Shown here: positions 8,689 through 17,062 of the stretch, piece by piece
Numbering within the stretch: the stretch's first letter is position 1
Layout of the letters: every line of letters begins with the position of its first letter
Notes under the pieces: generated by a model
What the model saw: only the letters and a program-made list of their open reading frames with translations
The model's database searches: none
Told to the model about the DNA's origin: nothing
Assembly (NCBI GenBank): GCA_964471405.1
Contig: CAYYGH010000016.1
Coordinates: 1 to 44,344 of the forward strand
Length of the DNA: 44,344 nt
Direction: 5' to 3'
Source of the DNA: J084 sp964471405
GTDB lineage: Bacteria; Pseudomonadota; Alphaproteobacteria; Sphingomonadales; Rhodothalassiaceae
Made by a program: the position numbers and the translations under genes

Positions 8689-8857
8689 GATCCTTCTCCC
8701 CGTGCGTTGCCTTGGCGCTTTTCCTGCTGGCGAGCGCAGATCGCCGCATGCGGACCACGGGGAGGATGTCACGGCCCGCCGGTCTCGGCAAGGCCCGTGA
8801 CGCGAAAGCGCCCTCTCCCGCCTTCCGCCATGCACGATCAGCGCACCGCAAGCGCGA

Positions 8858-10522
8858 TCATCCTTCCGTCTCCATTCTCAAGGCGGCAAGGTCGTCCTGC
8901 GCGTCTTCGGCAAGACCGCCCATTCGCGCAAGCGCAGCCGCATGTTCCGGCATCGCGGCCGCCACCTCGCGGATCAGACGACGCAGATGGGCGAGCTTCG
9001 CATCCGCATCGACCCGCCCGGCACGCAGATCGGCGAGCGGATCATGCGCCCGCGGCCACAGCCCCTGGCCCGTGTAGACGGCAAGCCAGCTCGGATTGAG
9101 GAAGAGCTCGGGCCCCGGTGAGACGAGCCGGCCCGATGCGCGCCAGACGGCGATCCGCTCGGCGAGCTCGTCCGGCACCGCCATCGCGGCAAGCTGGCGC
9201 CAGAAGGGCTCCTCGCGGCGGTTGGCGTGATAGTGCAGGATGATGAAGTCGCGGATGCGCGCGTATTCCTCGGCCGACAGACGGTTGAATTCGTGCGCCG
9301 AAATCCTGTCCTGCGGCGAGAGCGGCCAGAGCGCCAGCAGCCGGAACAGGGCCGACTGGATGAGATGGATGGAAGTCGATTCGAGCGGCTCCAGAAAACC
9401 GCCCGCAAGGCCGATCGCGACACAGTTCTTCTCCCACAGCCGCGCCCGGCGGCCGGCGCGGAAGCGGATGAGGCGCGGCTCGGCAAGCGCCTCGCCGTCC
9501 AGCGAGCCGAGCAGGATCCGTTCGGCCTCGTCATCGGTCATCTCGGCGCTCTGATAGACGATGCCGTTGCCGATGCGGTGCTGAAGCGGGATGCGCCAGC
9601 GCCAGCCGGCACGATGGGCGAAGGACTGCGTATGCGGCGTGAAGGCACCGCCCGCCCGTGAGGGCACGGCGATCGCCCGGTCGCAGGGGAGCCACTGCGT
9701 CCAGTCATGGAAGGGCACATCCAGCGCCTCACCCAGGATGAGGGAGCGAAAGCCCGAACAGTCGATGAAGAAGTCGGCCGCGAGCCGGCGCCCATCCTCC
9801 AGCACGAGTGCGTCAACAAGCCCCGTTTCGCCGTCGCGCACGACCCGCGCCACGCGGCCCTCGATCCGCCGGACGCCGCGGGCTTCGGCATAGCGGCGCA
9901 GAAAGGCGGCATAGCGGGTCGCATCCAGGTGATAGGCATAGTCGAAGGTGCTCTGGATGCGGCGCGGGTCGGCAAGCGGCCGGTCGGCCCGGCCCATCCG
10001 GGCGGCGACGGCGGCCAGCGCATATTCCTCGATCCCGCCGACATCCCGGCCCAGCGCGCGGGCCCGCAGCCAGTAGTGATGCAGCGGCACAATGTCGAAG
10101 TCGGCACCATAGCGGCCGAAGGGATGGATGTAGCGCTCACCCGGCGCACCCCAGCCGAGGAACTCGATGCCGAGCTTGATGCTGCCGCGTACCGCGCGCA
10201 GGAACGCGCCCTCGTCAATCCCGAGGCGCCGGTTGAAGAGCTTCAGGGGCGGGATCGTCGCCTCGCCGACGCCGATGGTGCCGATCGCCGCCGATTCGAC
10301 GAGGGTGATGGCCACCTCCCGCCCCAGGGTTTCGGCCAGGATTGCGGCCGACATCCAGCCGGCCGTGCCGCCGCCCAGAATCAGGACCGAGCGCACGCCA
10401 CCGCCATCGTCCGGGCCTGTTGCCGGCGCGGAGCACTCAGTGGCCTTTCCCCCGGAACGCCGCCTTCCGCGCCTGGCGCCATCCGCGCCTTTGCCCCGCC
10501 CGCTTTGCCCGCTCGCTGCCAT
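8858..10522 (-). CDS. Flavin-dependent tryptophan-halogenase-like protein 2
   Basis: Second member of the family in this locus, 554 aa. It has an unusual 43-residue Gly/Arg/Ser-rich N-terminal tail before the FAD motif LGGGTAGW (49-56). It keeps IGVGEATIPP, GSIKLGIEFLGWG with Lys116 at the position of the halogenase catalytic Lys, GWRWRIPLQHRIGNGIVY with WxWxIP, and FLEPLESTSIHLIQ. Large parts align with halogenase 1, including the C-terminal RDFIILHYHANRREEPFWRQLA region, so the two are paralogues. The start at 10522 follows a strong AAGGAGG; the frame stays open to 10696 but without a good site. It is divergent from the GH97/CGTase operon and upstream of lacI. Substrate is unknown. Confidence 0.85.
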   Translation of the reverse strand: MAASGQSGRGKGADGARRGRRRSGGKATECSAPATGPDDGGGVRSVLILGGGTAGWMSAAILAETLGREVAITLVESAAIGTIGVGEATIPPLKLFNRRLGIDEGAFLRAVRGSIKLGIEFLGWGAPGERYIHPFGRYGADFDIVPLHHYWLRARALGRDVGGIEEYALAAVAARMGRADRPLADPRRIQSTFDYAYHLDATRYAAFLRRYAEARGVRRIEGRVARVVRDGETGLVDALVLEDGRRLAADFFIDCSGFRSLILGEALDVPFHDWTQWLPCDRAIAVPSRAGGAFTPHTQSFAHRAGWRWRIPLQHRIGNGIVYQSAEMTDDEAERILLGSLDGEALAEPRLIRFRAGRRARLWEKNCVAIGLAGGFLEPLESTSIHLIQSALFRLLALWPLSPQDRISAHEFNRLSAEEYARIRDFIILHYHANRREEPFWRQLAAMAVPDELAERIAVWRASGRLVSPGPELFLNPSWLAVYTGQGLWPRAHDPLADLRAGRVDADAKLAHLRRLIREVAAAMPEHAAALARMGGLAEDAQDDLAALRMETEG

Positions 10523-10676
10523 CGCCTCCTTCCCGATCCCGATCGGCACACCGCGCAGGCCGGCCCTGCAGTGGCCGCGATCCCGGCCCGGGCGATGCTG
10601 GGCCGCCTGCCTGCCTTCCGTCAATGCGCAAGACACGCATGGGCAGCGCTTGCACATCATCTCAGCACCGCAGGAT

Positions 10677-10712
10677 TTTGCATTTTCCTTGCGCAATATG
10701 CAATTATTTGCT
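10677..10712. promoter_or_regulatory. Putative LacI-family operator cluster, halogenase 2 / GH97
   Basis: TTTTGCATTTTCC, the 8-bp palindrome TTGCGCAA (10689-10696), AATATGCAA (10695-10703) and TTTGC lie together between the divergent halogenase 2 and GH97 genes. The AT-rich stretch is distinct from its GC-rich surroundings. Confidence 0.5.
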
Positions 10713-10759
10713 TCACTTGCTGTGTGGATTGCCAGGATTCGATTCGGGCGAGGTCAGCC

Positions 10760-13021
10760 ATGACAGATTTTATACATATATATGAGGATGTTATAGATAT
10801 CCTGTCTCGGGCGGCTTCGTTTCCCAAAATGCAAATTGCAAATCATTCCTGCCGATTTGCAAAGAATCGGCGGAGATTTGCGGCGGCGAGTCGGCGACAC
10901 CGTGCCCGCTGGATCCGTCTCGCGGCCCTGCTTGTGATCGGCGTCCTGTCGGGGCTCGGTACCGGCGGGATCCTCCCGGCGCGGGCAGGCGCCACGGACG
11001 GCGCGTCGGAGAATGCGGCCGCCTGCACGCCCTGCCGGCTGCGCTCGCCGGAGGGGTCGCTGGCGGTGGAGATCCGGCTTGATGAGCGGGGGCGGCCCTT
11101 CTGGCGTCTGCTGCGCTTCGGCGAGGAGGTGATCGCCCCCTCGCGCCTCGGCCTGCGGCTCGGCGGCGAACCGTCGCTGGCCGAAGGACTCATGGTGCGC
11201 ACGACGCACCGCCGCGAGGTGGACGAGACCTGGCGGCCGGTCTGGGGACAGCGGGCACGCATCCGCAATCATTATCGCGAGCTCGTCGTCGCACTCGCGC
11301 GAGCCGGGGCACCGAAGAGGACCGTGCTCGAAATCGTCTTCCGCCTCTATGATACCGGCGTCGGATTCCGTTATCGGGTGCCGGCGCCGGCAGGCGGTGA
11401 GCATGCCGCGCGCACCCTCGATGACGAGCTGACCGAATTCGCGCTCACCGGCGACCATACCGCCTGGTGGATCGGCTCGTATCTTCCGAACCGGTACGAG
11501 TATCTCTACCGTCGCACGCATCTTTCCGCGATCCGCGGGGCGATCACGCCGCTGACCATGAAGACGGCCTCGGGGCTCTACCTTTCGCTCCACGAGGCCG
11601 CACTCGTCGATTATCCGGAAATGACCCTGACGCGTGAGCACGGCACCGTGCTCAAGGCCGATCTCGTGCCCTGGAGCGACGGTAAGAAGGCGCATCTTGC
11701 GGGCGCCTTCCGCACGCCCTGGCGCACCCTCATCGTCGCCGATCGGGCGGTCGATCTGATCCCGGCCGCAGACATCACCCTCAACCTCAACGAGCCGAGC
11801 CGGATTGCCGACACCTCATGGATCCGGCCCGGCAAATATGTCGGGGTGTGGTGGGAGATGCACATCGGCCGCTCCACCTGGGCGACCGGCCCCCGCCATG
11901 GAGCCACCACCGAAAACGTCAAGCGCTACATCGACTTTGCCGCCGCTCACGGCTTCGACGGCGTGCTGGTCGAGGGCTGGAACATCGGCTGGGACGGCGA
12001 CTGGATGGCGAATGCGCAAGCCTTCGACTTCACGCACCCCGCGCCCGACTACGACTTCGACGCGCTCGCCCGCTACGCCGAGCGGAAAGGTGTCAGGATC
12101 ATCGGCCATCACGAGACCTCGGGCGGGATCGAAAACTACGAACGCCAGCTCGAAGACGCGATGGCCTACATGGCCGCGCATGGCGTGCGGGTGGTCAAGA
12201 CCGGCTATGTCGCGGTCAACGGCCATATCCACCGCCACGACGCCCAGGGCCGCGTTCATGACGAGTGGCAGCACGGCCAGTACATGGTCCGGCACATGCA
12301 GAAGGTGCTGGAGGTCGCCGCCCGCCACCATATCGCCATCGACACGCATGAGCCGGTCAAGGATACCGGGCTGTCGCGCACCTGGCCCAACTGGATGACC
12401 AGAGAGGGCGCGCGCGGCCAGGAATACAATGCCTGGTCGGCCGGCAACCCGCCCGATCACACGACGATCCTGCCGTTTACCCGTCTGCTTGCCGGGCCGA
12501 TGGACTTCACGCCCGGCATCTTCAAGCTGCGTTTTAATGGACCCGACTCGCCCTTCCGGGTGCACACGACGCTGGCCAAGCAGCTGGCGCTCTATGTCGT
12601 CATCTACTCGCCGCTGCAGATGGCCGCCGACCTGCCCGAGAACTACGAGGCCCGGCCGGACGCGTTGCGCTTCATCGAGGACGTGCCCACCGACTGGCGC
12701 GACACCCGCGCGCTCATGGGCGAGATCGGCGATTACGTGGTAATCGCCCGGGCCGACAAGGCGAGCGAGGACTGGTATCTGGGCGCGATCACCGACGAGC
12801 ACGGCCGGCGTCTTGTCGTCGATCTCGGTTTTCTCGCCCCCGGCCGGCGCTATCGCGCCGAGATCTATCGCGACGGAGATGACGCCGACTGGCGCAGCAA
12901 TCCCGAATCCCTGGCCATTGAGGAACGCATCGTCACCGCCGCCGACAGGCTGGTGCTGAAACTCGCCCCCGGCGGCGGCGCCGCGATCCGCTTCGCCGCC
13001 GTGAAGGCCGATGCCCCTTAG
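10760..13021 (+). CDS. GH97 family glucosidase (SusB-like), exported
   Basis: Periplasmic alpha-glucosidase/glucoamylase-type enzyme, 753 aa from this start. It has the N-terminal GH97 beta-sandwich (LRSPEGSLAVEIRLDE, GVGFRYRVP), the (beta/alpha)8 core (KYVGVWWEMHIGRSTW, GFDGVLVEGWNIGWDGDW, GHHETSGGIENYE, IDTHEPVKDTGLSRTWPNW, MTREGARGQEYNAW) and a C-terminal domain (WYLGAITDEHGRRLVVDLGF). Known members act on short alpha-glucans by inverting or retaining mechanisms; the exact catalytic set is not assigned here. The start is ambiguous. ATG 10760 has GAGG 7 nt upstream but gives about 50 residues before the signal hydrophobic core (LAALLVIGVLSGLGTGG). ATG 10829 gives a shorter Arg-rich n-region but has no Shine-Dalgarno and overlaps an operator-like repeat. 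The CGTase gene follows after 72 bp. Confidence 0.9.
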   Translation: MTDFIHIYEDVIDILSRAASFPKMQIANHSCRFAKNRRRFAAASRRHRARWIRLAALLVIGVLSGLGTGGILPARAGATDGASENAAACTPCRLRSPEGSLAVEIRLDERGRPFWRLLRFGEEVIAPSRLGLRLGGEPSLAEGLMVRTTHRREVDETWRPVWGQRARIRNHYRELVVALARAGAPKRTVLEIVFRLYDTGVGFRYRVPAPAGGEHAARTLDDELTEFALTGDHTAWWIGSYLPNRYEYLYRRTHLSAIRGAITPLTMKTASGLYLSLHEAALVDYPEMTLTREHGTVLKADLVPWSDGKKAHLAGAFRTPWRTLIVADRAVDLIPAADITLNLNEPSRIADTSWIRPGKYVGVWWEMHIGRSTWATGPRHGATTENVKRYIDFAAAHGFDGVLVEGWNIGWDGDWMANAQAFDFTHPAPDYDFDALARYAERKGVRIIGHHETSGGIENYERQLEDAMAYMAAHGVRVVKTGYVAVNGHIHRHDAQGRVHDEWQHGQYMVRHMQKVLEVAARHHIAIDTHEPVKDTGLSRTWPNWMTREGARGQEYNAWSAGNPPDHTTILPFTRLLAGPMDFTPGIFKLRFNGPDSPFRVHTTLAKQLALYVVIYSPLQMAADLPENYEARPDALRFIEDVPTDWRDTRALMGEIGDYVVIARADKASEDWYLGAITDEHGRRLVVDLGFLAPGRRYRAEIYRDGDDADWRSNPESLAIEERIVTAADRLVLKLAPGGGAAIRFAAVKADAP
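10830..10868. promoter_or_regulatory. Operator-like repeats at the 5' end of GH97
   Basis: TGCAAATTGCA (10830-10840) is identical to 5418-5428, and GATTTGCAAAGAATC (10854-10868) follows. If GH97 is translated from 10760 these lie inside the coding region; if from 10829 they overlap its start. Confidence 0.4.
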
Positions 13022-13093
13022 TGCAGGCATCCCGGCGTGAGGTGTGATGGGGGAAGACCTTGCAAACCCGATCAGGAGGAGAGGAACAGCATC

Positions 13094-15286
13094 ATGTCAT
13101 CACCAGTCTCCATCGCCAGCCCGCTACATTCCGGCGGACGGAACCGCAGGCGCCCGGCCCGCTGGCGCCGCTGCCTGGGGGCCGGAGTCTGTCTCGGCCT
13201 GGGCGCGATCGGCCTGGGTGCCGTGCCGGGCTGGAGCGGTGATGTGACGAACGATGTCGACTACACACGTGATGTCGTCTACCAGATCGTGACCGACCGT
13301 TTCGTAAACGGCGATTCCACCAATGATGCCAGCGGCGCCCTGGCAAGCCCGGGATGCACGGATCTGCGCAAATACTGCGGAGGCGACTGGGCCGGTATCA
13401 TCCAGAAGATCGAGGACGGCTATCTGACCGACATGGGCATCGGCGCGATCTGGATTTCGCAGCCGGTGGAAAATGTCTTCGCCCTCACCCCGGACGCAAC
13501 GGGCGCCACTTCCTACCACGGCTTCTGGGCGCGCGACTACAAGCGCCCGAACCCCTTCTTCGGCACGTTCGCCGACTTCGCCAATCTGATCTCGGTCGCC
13601 CATGCCCACGGCATCAAGGTAATCATCGACTTCACACCGAACCACACCTCGCCCTCGCGTGAGGGCGATCCGACCTACATGGAAGATGGCGCCCTTTATG
13701 ATGACGGCATCTTCATCGCCTCGCTCAACAACGATCCGGACGGGGTGTTTCATCACAATGGCGGCACCGATTTTTCGACCTACGAGGACGGCATCTATCG
13801 CGGCCTCTTCGATCTTGCCGACTACAACCAGCAGAATCCGACGCTTGATGCCTACATGAAGGCGGCAATCGCGCTATGGCTGGATCAGGGCGTGGACGGA
13901 GTGCGCGTCGATGCGGTCAAGCACATGCCGCCCGGCTGGGCGAAGACCTGGGTCGATGCGCTCTATGCCCATCGCCCCGTCTTCACCTTCGGGGAGTGGT
14001 TTCTGGGTGTCGGCGAAGTCGATCCGCTCAATCACCGCTTCGCCAACGAGAGCGGCATGAGCCTGCTCGACTTCCGCTATGCCCAGATGATCCGGCAGGT
14101 GCTGCGCGACGGCAGCGCGAGCTGGTACGACTTCGACGCCATGATCCAGGGCACGGCCGCCGATTATGAACAGGTGATCGACCAGCTTCCCTTCATCGAC
14201 AATCACGATATGGCGCGTTTCCATTATGCGGGTGCCGATCCGCGACGCACCGACATGGCGCTTGCCGTGCTGCTGACCTCGCGCGGCGTGCCGGTCATCT
14301 ATTACGGAACCGAGCAGTACATGACCGGCTCGGGCGATCCGGACAATCGGGCGATGATGACGGGATTCGACCGCACCACCCGCGCCTATCAGGTGATCCG
14401 GAAGCTCTCAGCCCTGCGCGCTGCCAATCCCGCGCTCGCCTGGGGCGCGACGCAGCAGCGCTGGATCAACAACGACGTCTACATCTTCGAGCGCCGCTTC
14501 CGCGGCCATGTCGTGCTGGTGGCGGTCAACCGTTCGACGACCACCGGCGTCACCATCACCGGGCTTTACACCGCGCTGGCGCCGGGTGGGCATGCGGATG
14601 TGCTTGGCGGCCTGCTGGACGGCCAGGCAATCACCGTCAATGCCGACGGCTCGGTGACACCCTTCGTCCTGGCCCCCGGCGAGGTCGCGGTGTGGGAGAC
14701 GAATGTCACAGAACCCGGTCCCGCGATCGGCCATGTCGGGCCGATGACGGGCCGGGTGGGCGCTACCGTCACCATCGACGGCGAAGGCTTCGGAACGCAG
14801 GCCGGCCAGGTCTTTTTCGGTGCTACCGCGGCCAGCGTGCTGAGCTGGACGGACGGGCGGATCACGGCCCGGGTGCCGAGTCTCTCGGGCGGGCTCTATG
14901 ACGTCACGGTGAAGACGGCGAACGGGGTGACGAGCGCCGCCTATTCGCGCTTCGAGGTTCTCTCGGGCCCGCAGGTATCGGTGCGCTTCATCGTCGACAA
15001 TGCGACCACCTTCTTCGGCCAGAACGTCTATCTGACCGGCTCGGTCCATGAGCTCGGCAACTGGAGCACCGCCGACAACATCGCCATCGGCCCGCTCTTC
15101 AATCAGGTCGAGGAAAGCTATCCGAGCTGGTATTACGACGTCAGCGTCCCGGCCGGAAAATGGGTCGAGTTCAAGTTCATCAAGAAGGATGGTGCCGGCA
15201 ATGTCATCTGGGAAGGCGGCTGGAACCACGGTTTCACCACGCCGGCAAGCGGCACCGGCACGATCCGGGTGAACTGGCAGAACTGA
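13094..15286 (+). CDS. Cyclodextrin glucanotransferase (GH13_2-like, IPT + CBM20)
   Basis: Secreted enzyme that cyclises or transfers starch chains; 730 aa, full five-domain CGTase length. Signal segment at about 24-48 after a very Arg-rich start. Domain A/B motifs match Bacillus CGTases closely: CTDLRKYCGGDW, AIWISQPVENV, YHGFWARDYKRPNPFFGT, VIIDFTPNHTSP, FHHNGGTDFST. Catalytic residues are Asp273 (VRVDAVKHMP), Glu301 (FTFGEWFLG) and Asp372 (FIDNHDMARF). The central subsite residue, Tyr or Phe195 in Bacillus numbering, is Phe239 (GLFDLADYN); a large aromatic there favours cyclisation over plain hydrolysis. Domain D is an IPT/TIG fold (IGHVGPMTGRVGATVTIDG) and domain E a CBM20 starch-binding module (FGQNVYLTGSVHELGNW). 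The start follows AGGAGGAGAGG, 72 bp after GH97. A maltogenic amylase is the main alternative. Confidence 0.92.
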   Translation: MSSPVSIASPLHSGGRNRRRPARWRRCLGAGVCLGLGAIGLGAVPGWSGDVTNDVDYTRDVVYQIVTDRFVNGDSTNDASGALASPGCTDLRKYCGGDWAGIIQKIEDGYLTDMGIGAIWISQPVENVFALTPDATGATSYHGFWARDYKRPNPFFGTFADFANLISVAHAHGIKVIIDFTPNHTSPSREGDPTYMEDGALYDDGIFIASLNNDPDGVFHHNGGTDFSTYEDGIYRGLFDLADYNQQNPTLDAYMKAAIALWLDQGVDGVRVDAVKHMPPGWAKTWVDALYAHRPVFTFGEWFLGVGEVDPLNHRFANESGMSLLDFRYAQMIRQVLRDGSASWYDFDAMIQGTAADYEQVIDQLPFIDNHDMARFHYAGADPRRTDMALAVLLTSRGVPVIYYGTEQYMTGSGDPDNRAMMTGFDRTTRAYQVIRKLSALRAANPALAWGATQQRWINNDVYIFERRFRGHVVLVAVNRSTTTGVTITGLYTALAPGGHADVLGGLLDGQAITVNADGSVTPFVLAPGEVAVWETNVTEPGPAIGHVGPMTGRVGATVTIDGEGFGTQAGQVFFGATAASVLSWTDGRITARVPSLSGGLYDVTVKTANGVTSAAYSRFEVLSGPQVSVRFIVDNATTFFGQNVYLTGSVHELGNWSTADNIAIGPLFNQVEESYPSWYYDVSVPAGKWVEFKFIKKDGAGNVIWEGGWNHGFTTPASGTGTIRVNWQN

Positions 15287-15287
15287 T

Positions 15288-15349
15288 CGGCCGCCACATG
15301 CGGCCGGGGGCGGGCCCGACGGAGCGGCCCGCTCCCGTCGTCGCGGGAG
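15288..15349 (+). terminator. Two tandem intercistronic hairpins after CGTase
   Basis: CGGCCGC-CACAT-GCGGCCG (15288-15306) begins 2 nt after the CGTase stop, and CTCCCG-TCGTCG-CGGGAG (15332-15349) follows. Both stems are perfect (7 and 6 bp). No T tract is present, so partial attenuation or transcript 3'-end protection before the symporter gene is more likely than full termination. Confidence 0.45.
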
Positions 15350-15373
15350 ACGAGACAAGGGGGAGGATCCGCC

Positions 15374-16981
15374 GTGAACCATCTTGCCGGCATCGACTGG
15401 GTGATCATCGCCGTCTATTTCGCGATCGTCTTCGCGGTCGCCGCCTGGGCACGCATGCGCGGCCGGCACAGGCAGGACACGGAAGACTATTTCCTGGCCG
15501 GCCGCAACGCCGGCTGGCTGGTGATCGGGGCCTCGCTGTTCGCCTCCAACATCGGCTCCGAGCATCTCGTGGGACTCGCCGGCTCGGGAGCCGCCAGCGG
15601 CGTGCCGGTCGCCCAGTTCGAGATCATCGCCGGCTTCATCCTGCTGCTGCTCGGCTGGCTGTTCGTGCCCTTCTATCTCAAAAGCGGCGTCTTCACGATG
15701 CCGGAGTTTCTCGAGCGGCGCTATTCCTCGGGCCCGCGCACCTATCTCGCGGTGATCTCGATCGTCGGCTATGTGCTGACCAAGATCGCGGTCACCATTG
15801 CCGCCGGCGGCATCATCTTCGAATCCCTAATGGGCATCGATTTCTGGACCGGCGCGCTGGTGGTGGTCGCCGCCACCGGGCTCTATACGCTCGCCGGCGG
15901 GCTGAAGGCCGTGCTCTATACCGATCTCGTCCAGACGGTGATCCTGCTTGCCGGCGCTGCCACCGTCACCTGGCTCGGCCTCGATGCGGCGGGCGGCTGG
16001 GAAGGCGTGCGGGCAAGCGCGGGGGCGGCGCATTTCGATCTCTGGCGCACCGTCACGGACCCTGAATTTCCCTGGACCGGGATTCTCTTCGGCGCCCCGA
16101 TCCTCGGCGTGTGGTACTGGTGCACCGACCAGTACATCGTCCAGCGGGTGCTGTCCGCGAAAAGTGAAACGGATGCCCGCCGCGGCACCATTTTCGCCGG
16201 CTTCCTGAAGCAGCTGCCGCTGTTTCTGTTCGTGCTGCCCGGGATCGTCGCCTTCGCGCTGGCCCAGCAGGGGGTGATCGTCTTCGATCGGGCGGATGCG
16301 GCGCTGCCGACACTGATCGGCCATGTCCTGCCGGCGGGGCTCAAAGGCGTCGTGGTGGCCGGCTTTCTCGCCGCGCTGATGAGCTCGCTGTCCTCCGTCT
16401 TCAATTCCTGCGCGACCGTGTTCACCATCGACATCTACAAGCGGCTCCACCCGCGCGCCGGCGAGCGCCATCTCGTCATCGTCGGCCAGCTCGCGGTGCT
16501 CGCGCTGATCGGCCTCGGGATCGCCTGGATCCCCTTCATGGGGGCGATCTCGGGACATCTGTTCACCTATCTGCAGAGCGTCCAGGCCTATATCTCGCCG
16601 CCGATCGCGGCCGTCTTTCTCGTCGGCGTGCTGTGGCCGCGGGCCAATGCGAAGGGCGCGGCCGCGGCGCTTGCCGTCGGCTTCGTGGGCGGGCTCGCGC
16701 GGCTTGTCGCCGAGCTGGAGCAGGCGCATCTTTCCGGCCTTGCACTCACCTTTGCGAAGGTGAACTTCCTGCATGTCGCGATTCTGCTGTTCGCGCTGTC
16801 GGTCTTCGTGCTGGTGGCGGTTAGCCTGATGAGCGCGCCGCCGCCGGCGCATGTGCGCGATCTCACCTTCGCCGGCGGCGTGCGACCCGGCGGTCCGGCC
16901 CGGGCCCGCCGCGCCGACCTTGCCTTGAGCGCGCTGCTCGTCGCCCTGATCGCCGTCGTCTGGCTGACCTTTACGGGATAA
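15374..16981 (+). CDS. Sodium/solute symporter (SSS/SGLT family) 1
   Basis: Inner-membrane Na+-coupled transporter, 535 aa, with about 14 hydrophobic segments. Family signatures include DYFLAGRNAGWLVIGASLFASNIGSEHLVGLAG, GLYTLAGGLKAVLYTDLVQTVILLAGA and the QYIVQRVLSAKSETDARRGTIFAGFLKQLP block of SGLT-like sugar transporters. The GTG start at 15374 is preceded by GGGAGGATCC. It is last in the GH97-CGTase-symporter run (87-bp gap with hairpins) and has a paralogue at 18720-20312. The substrate is probably glucose or a small maltodextrin released in the periplasm, inferred from context. Confidence 0.92.
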   Translation: MNHLAGIDWVIIAVYFAIVFAVAAWARMRGRHRQDTEDYFLAGRNAGWLVIGASLFASNIGSEHLVGLAGSGAASGVPVAQFEIIAGFILLLLGWLFVPFYLKSGVFTMPEFLERRYSSGPRTYLAVISIVGYVLTKIAVTIAAGGIIFESLMGIDFWTGALVVVAATGLYTLAGGLKAVLYTDLVQTVILLAGAATVTWLGLDAAGGWEGVRASAGAAHFDLWRTVTDPEFPWTGILFGAPILGVWYWCTDQYIVQRVLSAKSETDARRGTIFAGFLKQLPLFLFVLPGIVAFALAQQGVIVFDRADAALPTLIGHVLPAGLKGVVVAGFLAALMSSLSSVFNSCATVFTIDIYKRLHPRAGERHLVIVGQLAVLALIGLGIAWIPFMGAISGHLFTYLQSVQAYISPPIAAVFLVGVLWPRANAKGAAAALAVGFVGGLARLVAELEQAHLSGLALTFAKVNFLHVAILLFALSVFVLVAVSLMSAPPPAHVRDLTFAGGVRPGGPARARRADLALSALLVALIAVVWLTFTG

Positions 16982-17062
16982 GACGACCCCTTCACCCTTG
17001 CTCTTTCGACCCATGTTCTTTTATTGTTCTAGCCTGGGAGGGAGCCTGCGGGGGTTGGGGAA

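Noticed and set aside
9707..10759. Long upstream in-frame extension of GH97
   Set aside because: The extension runs antisense through halogenase 2 and precedes the promoter/operator region; homologous sequence begins after the signal peptide.
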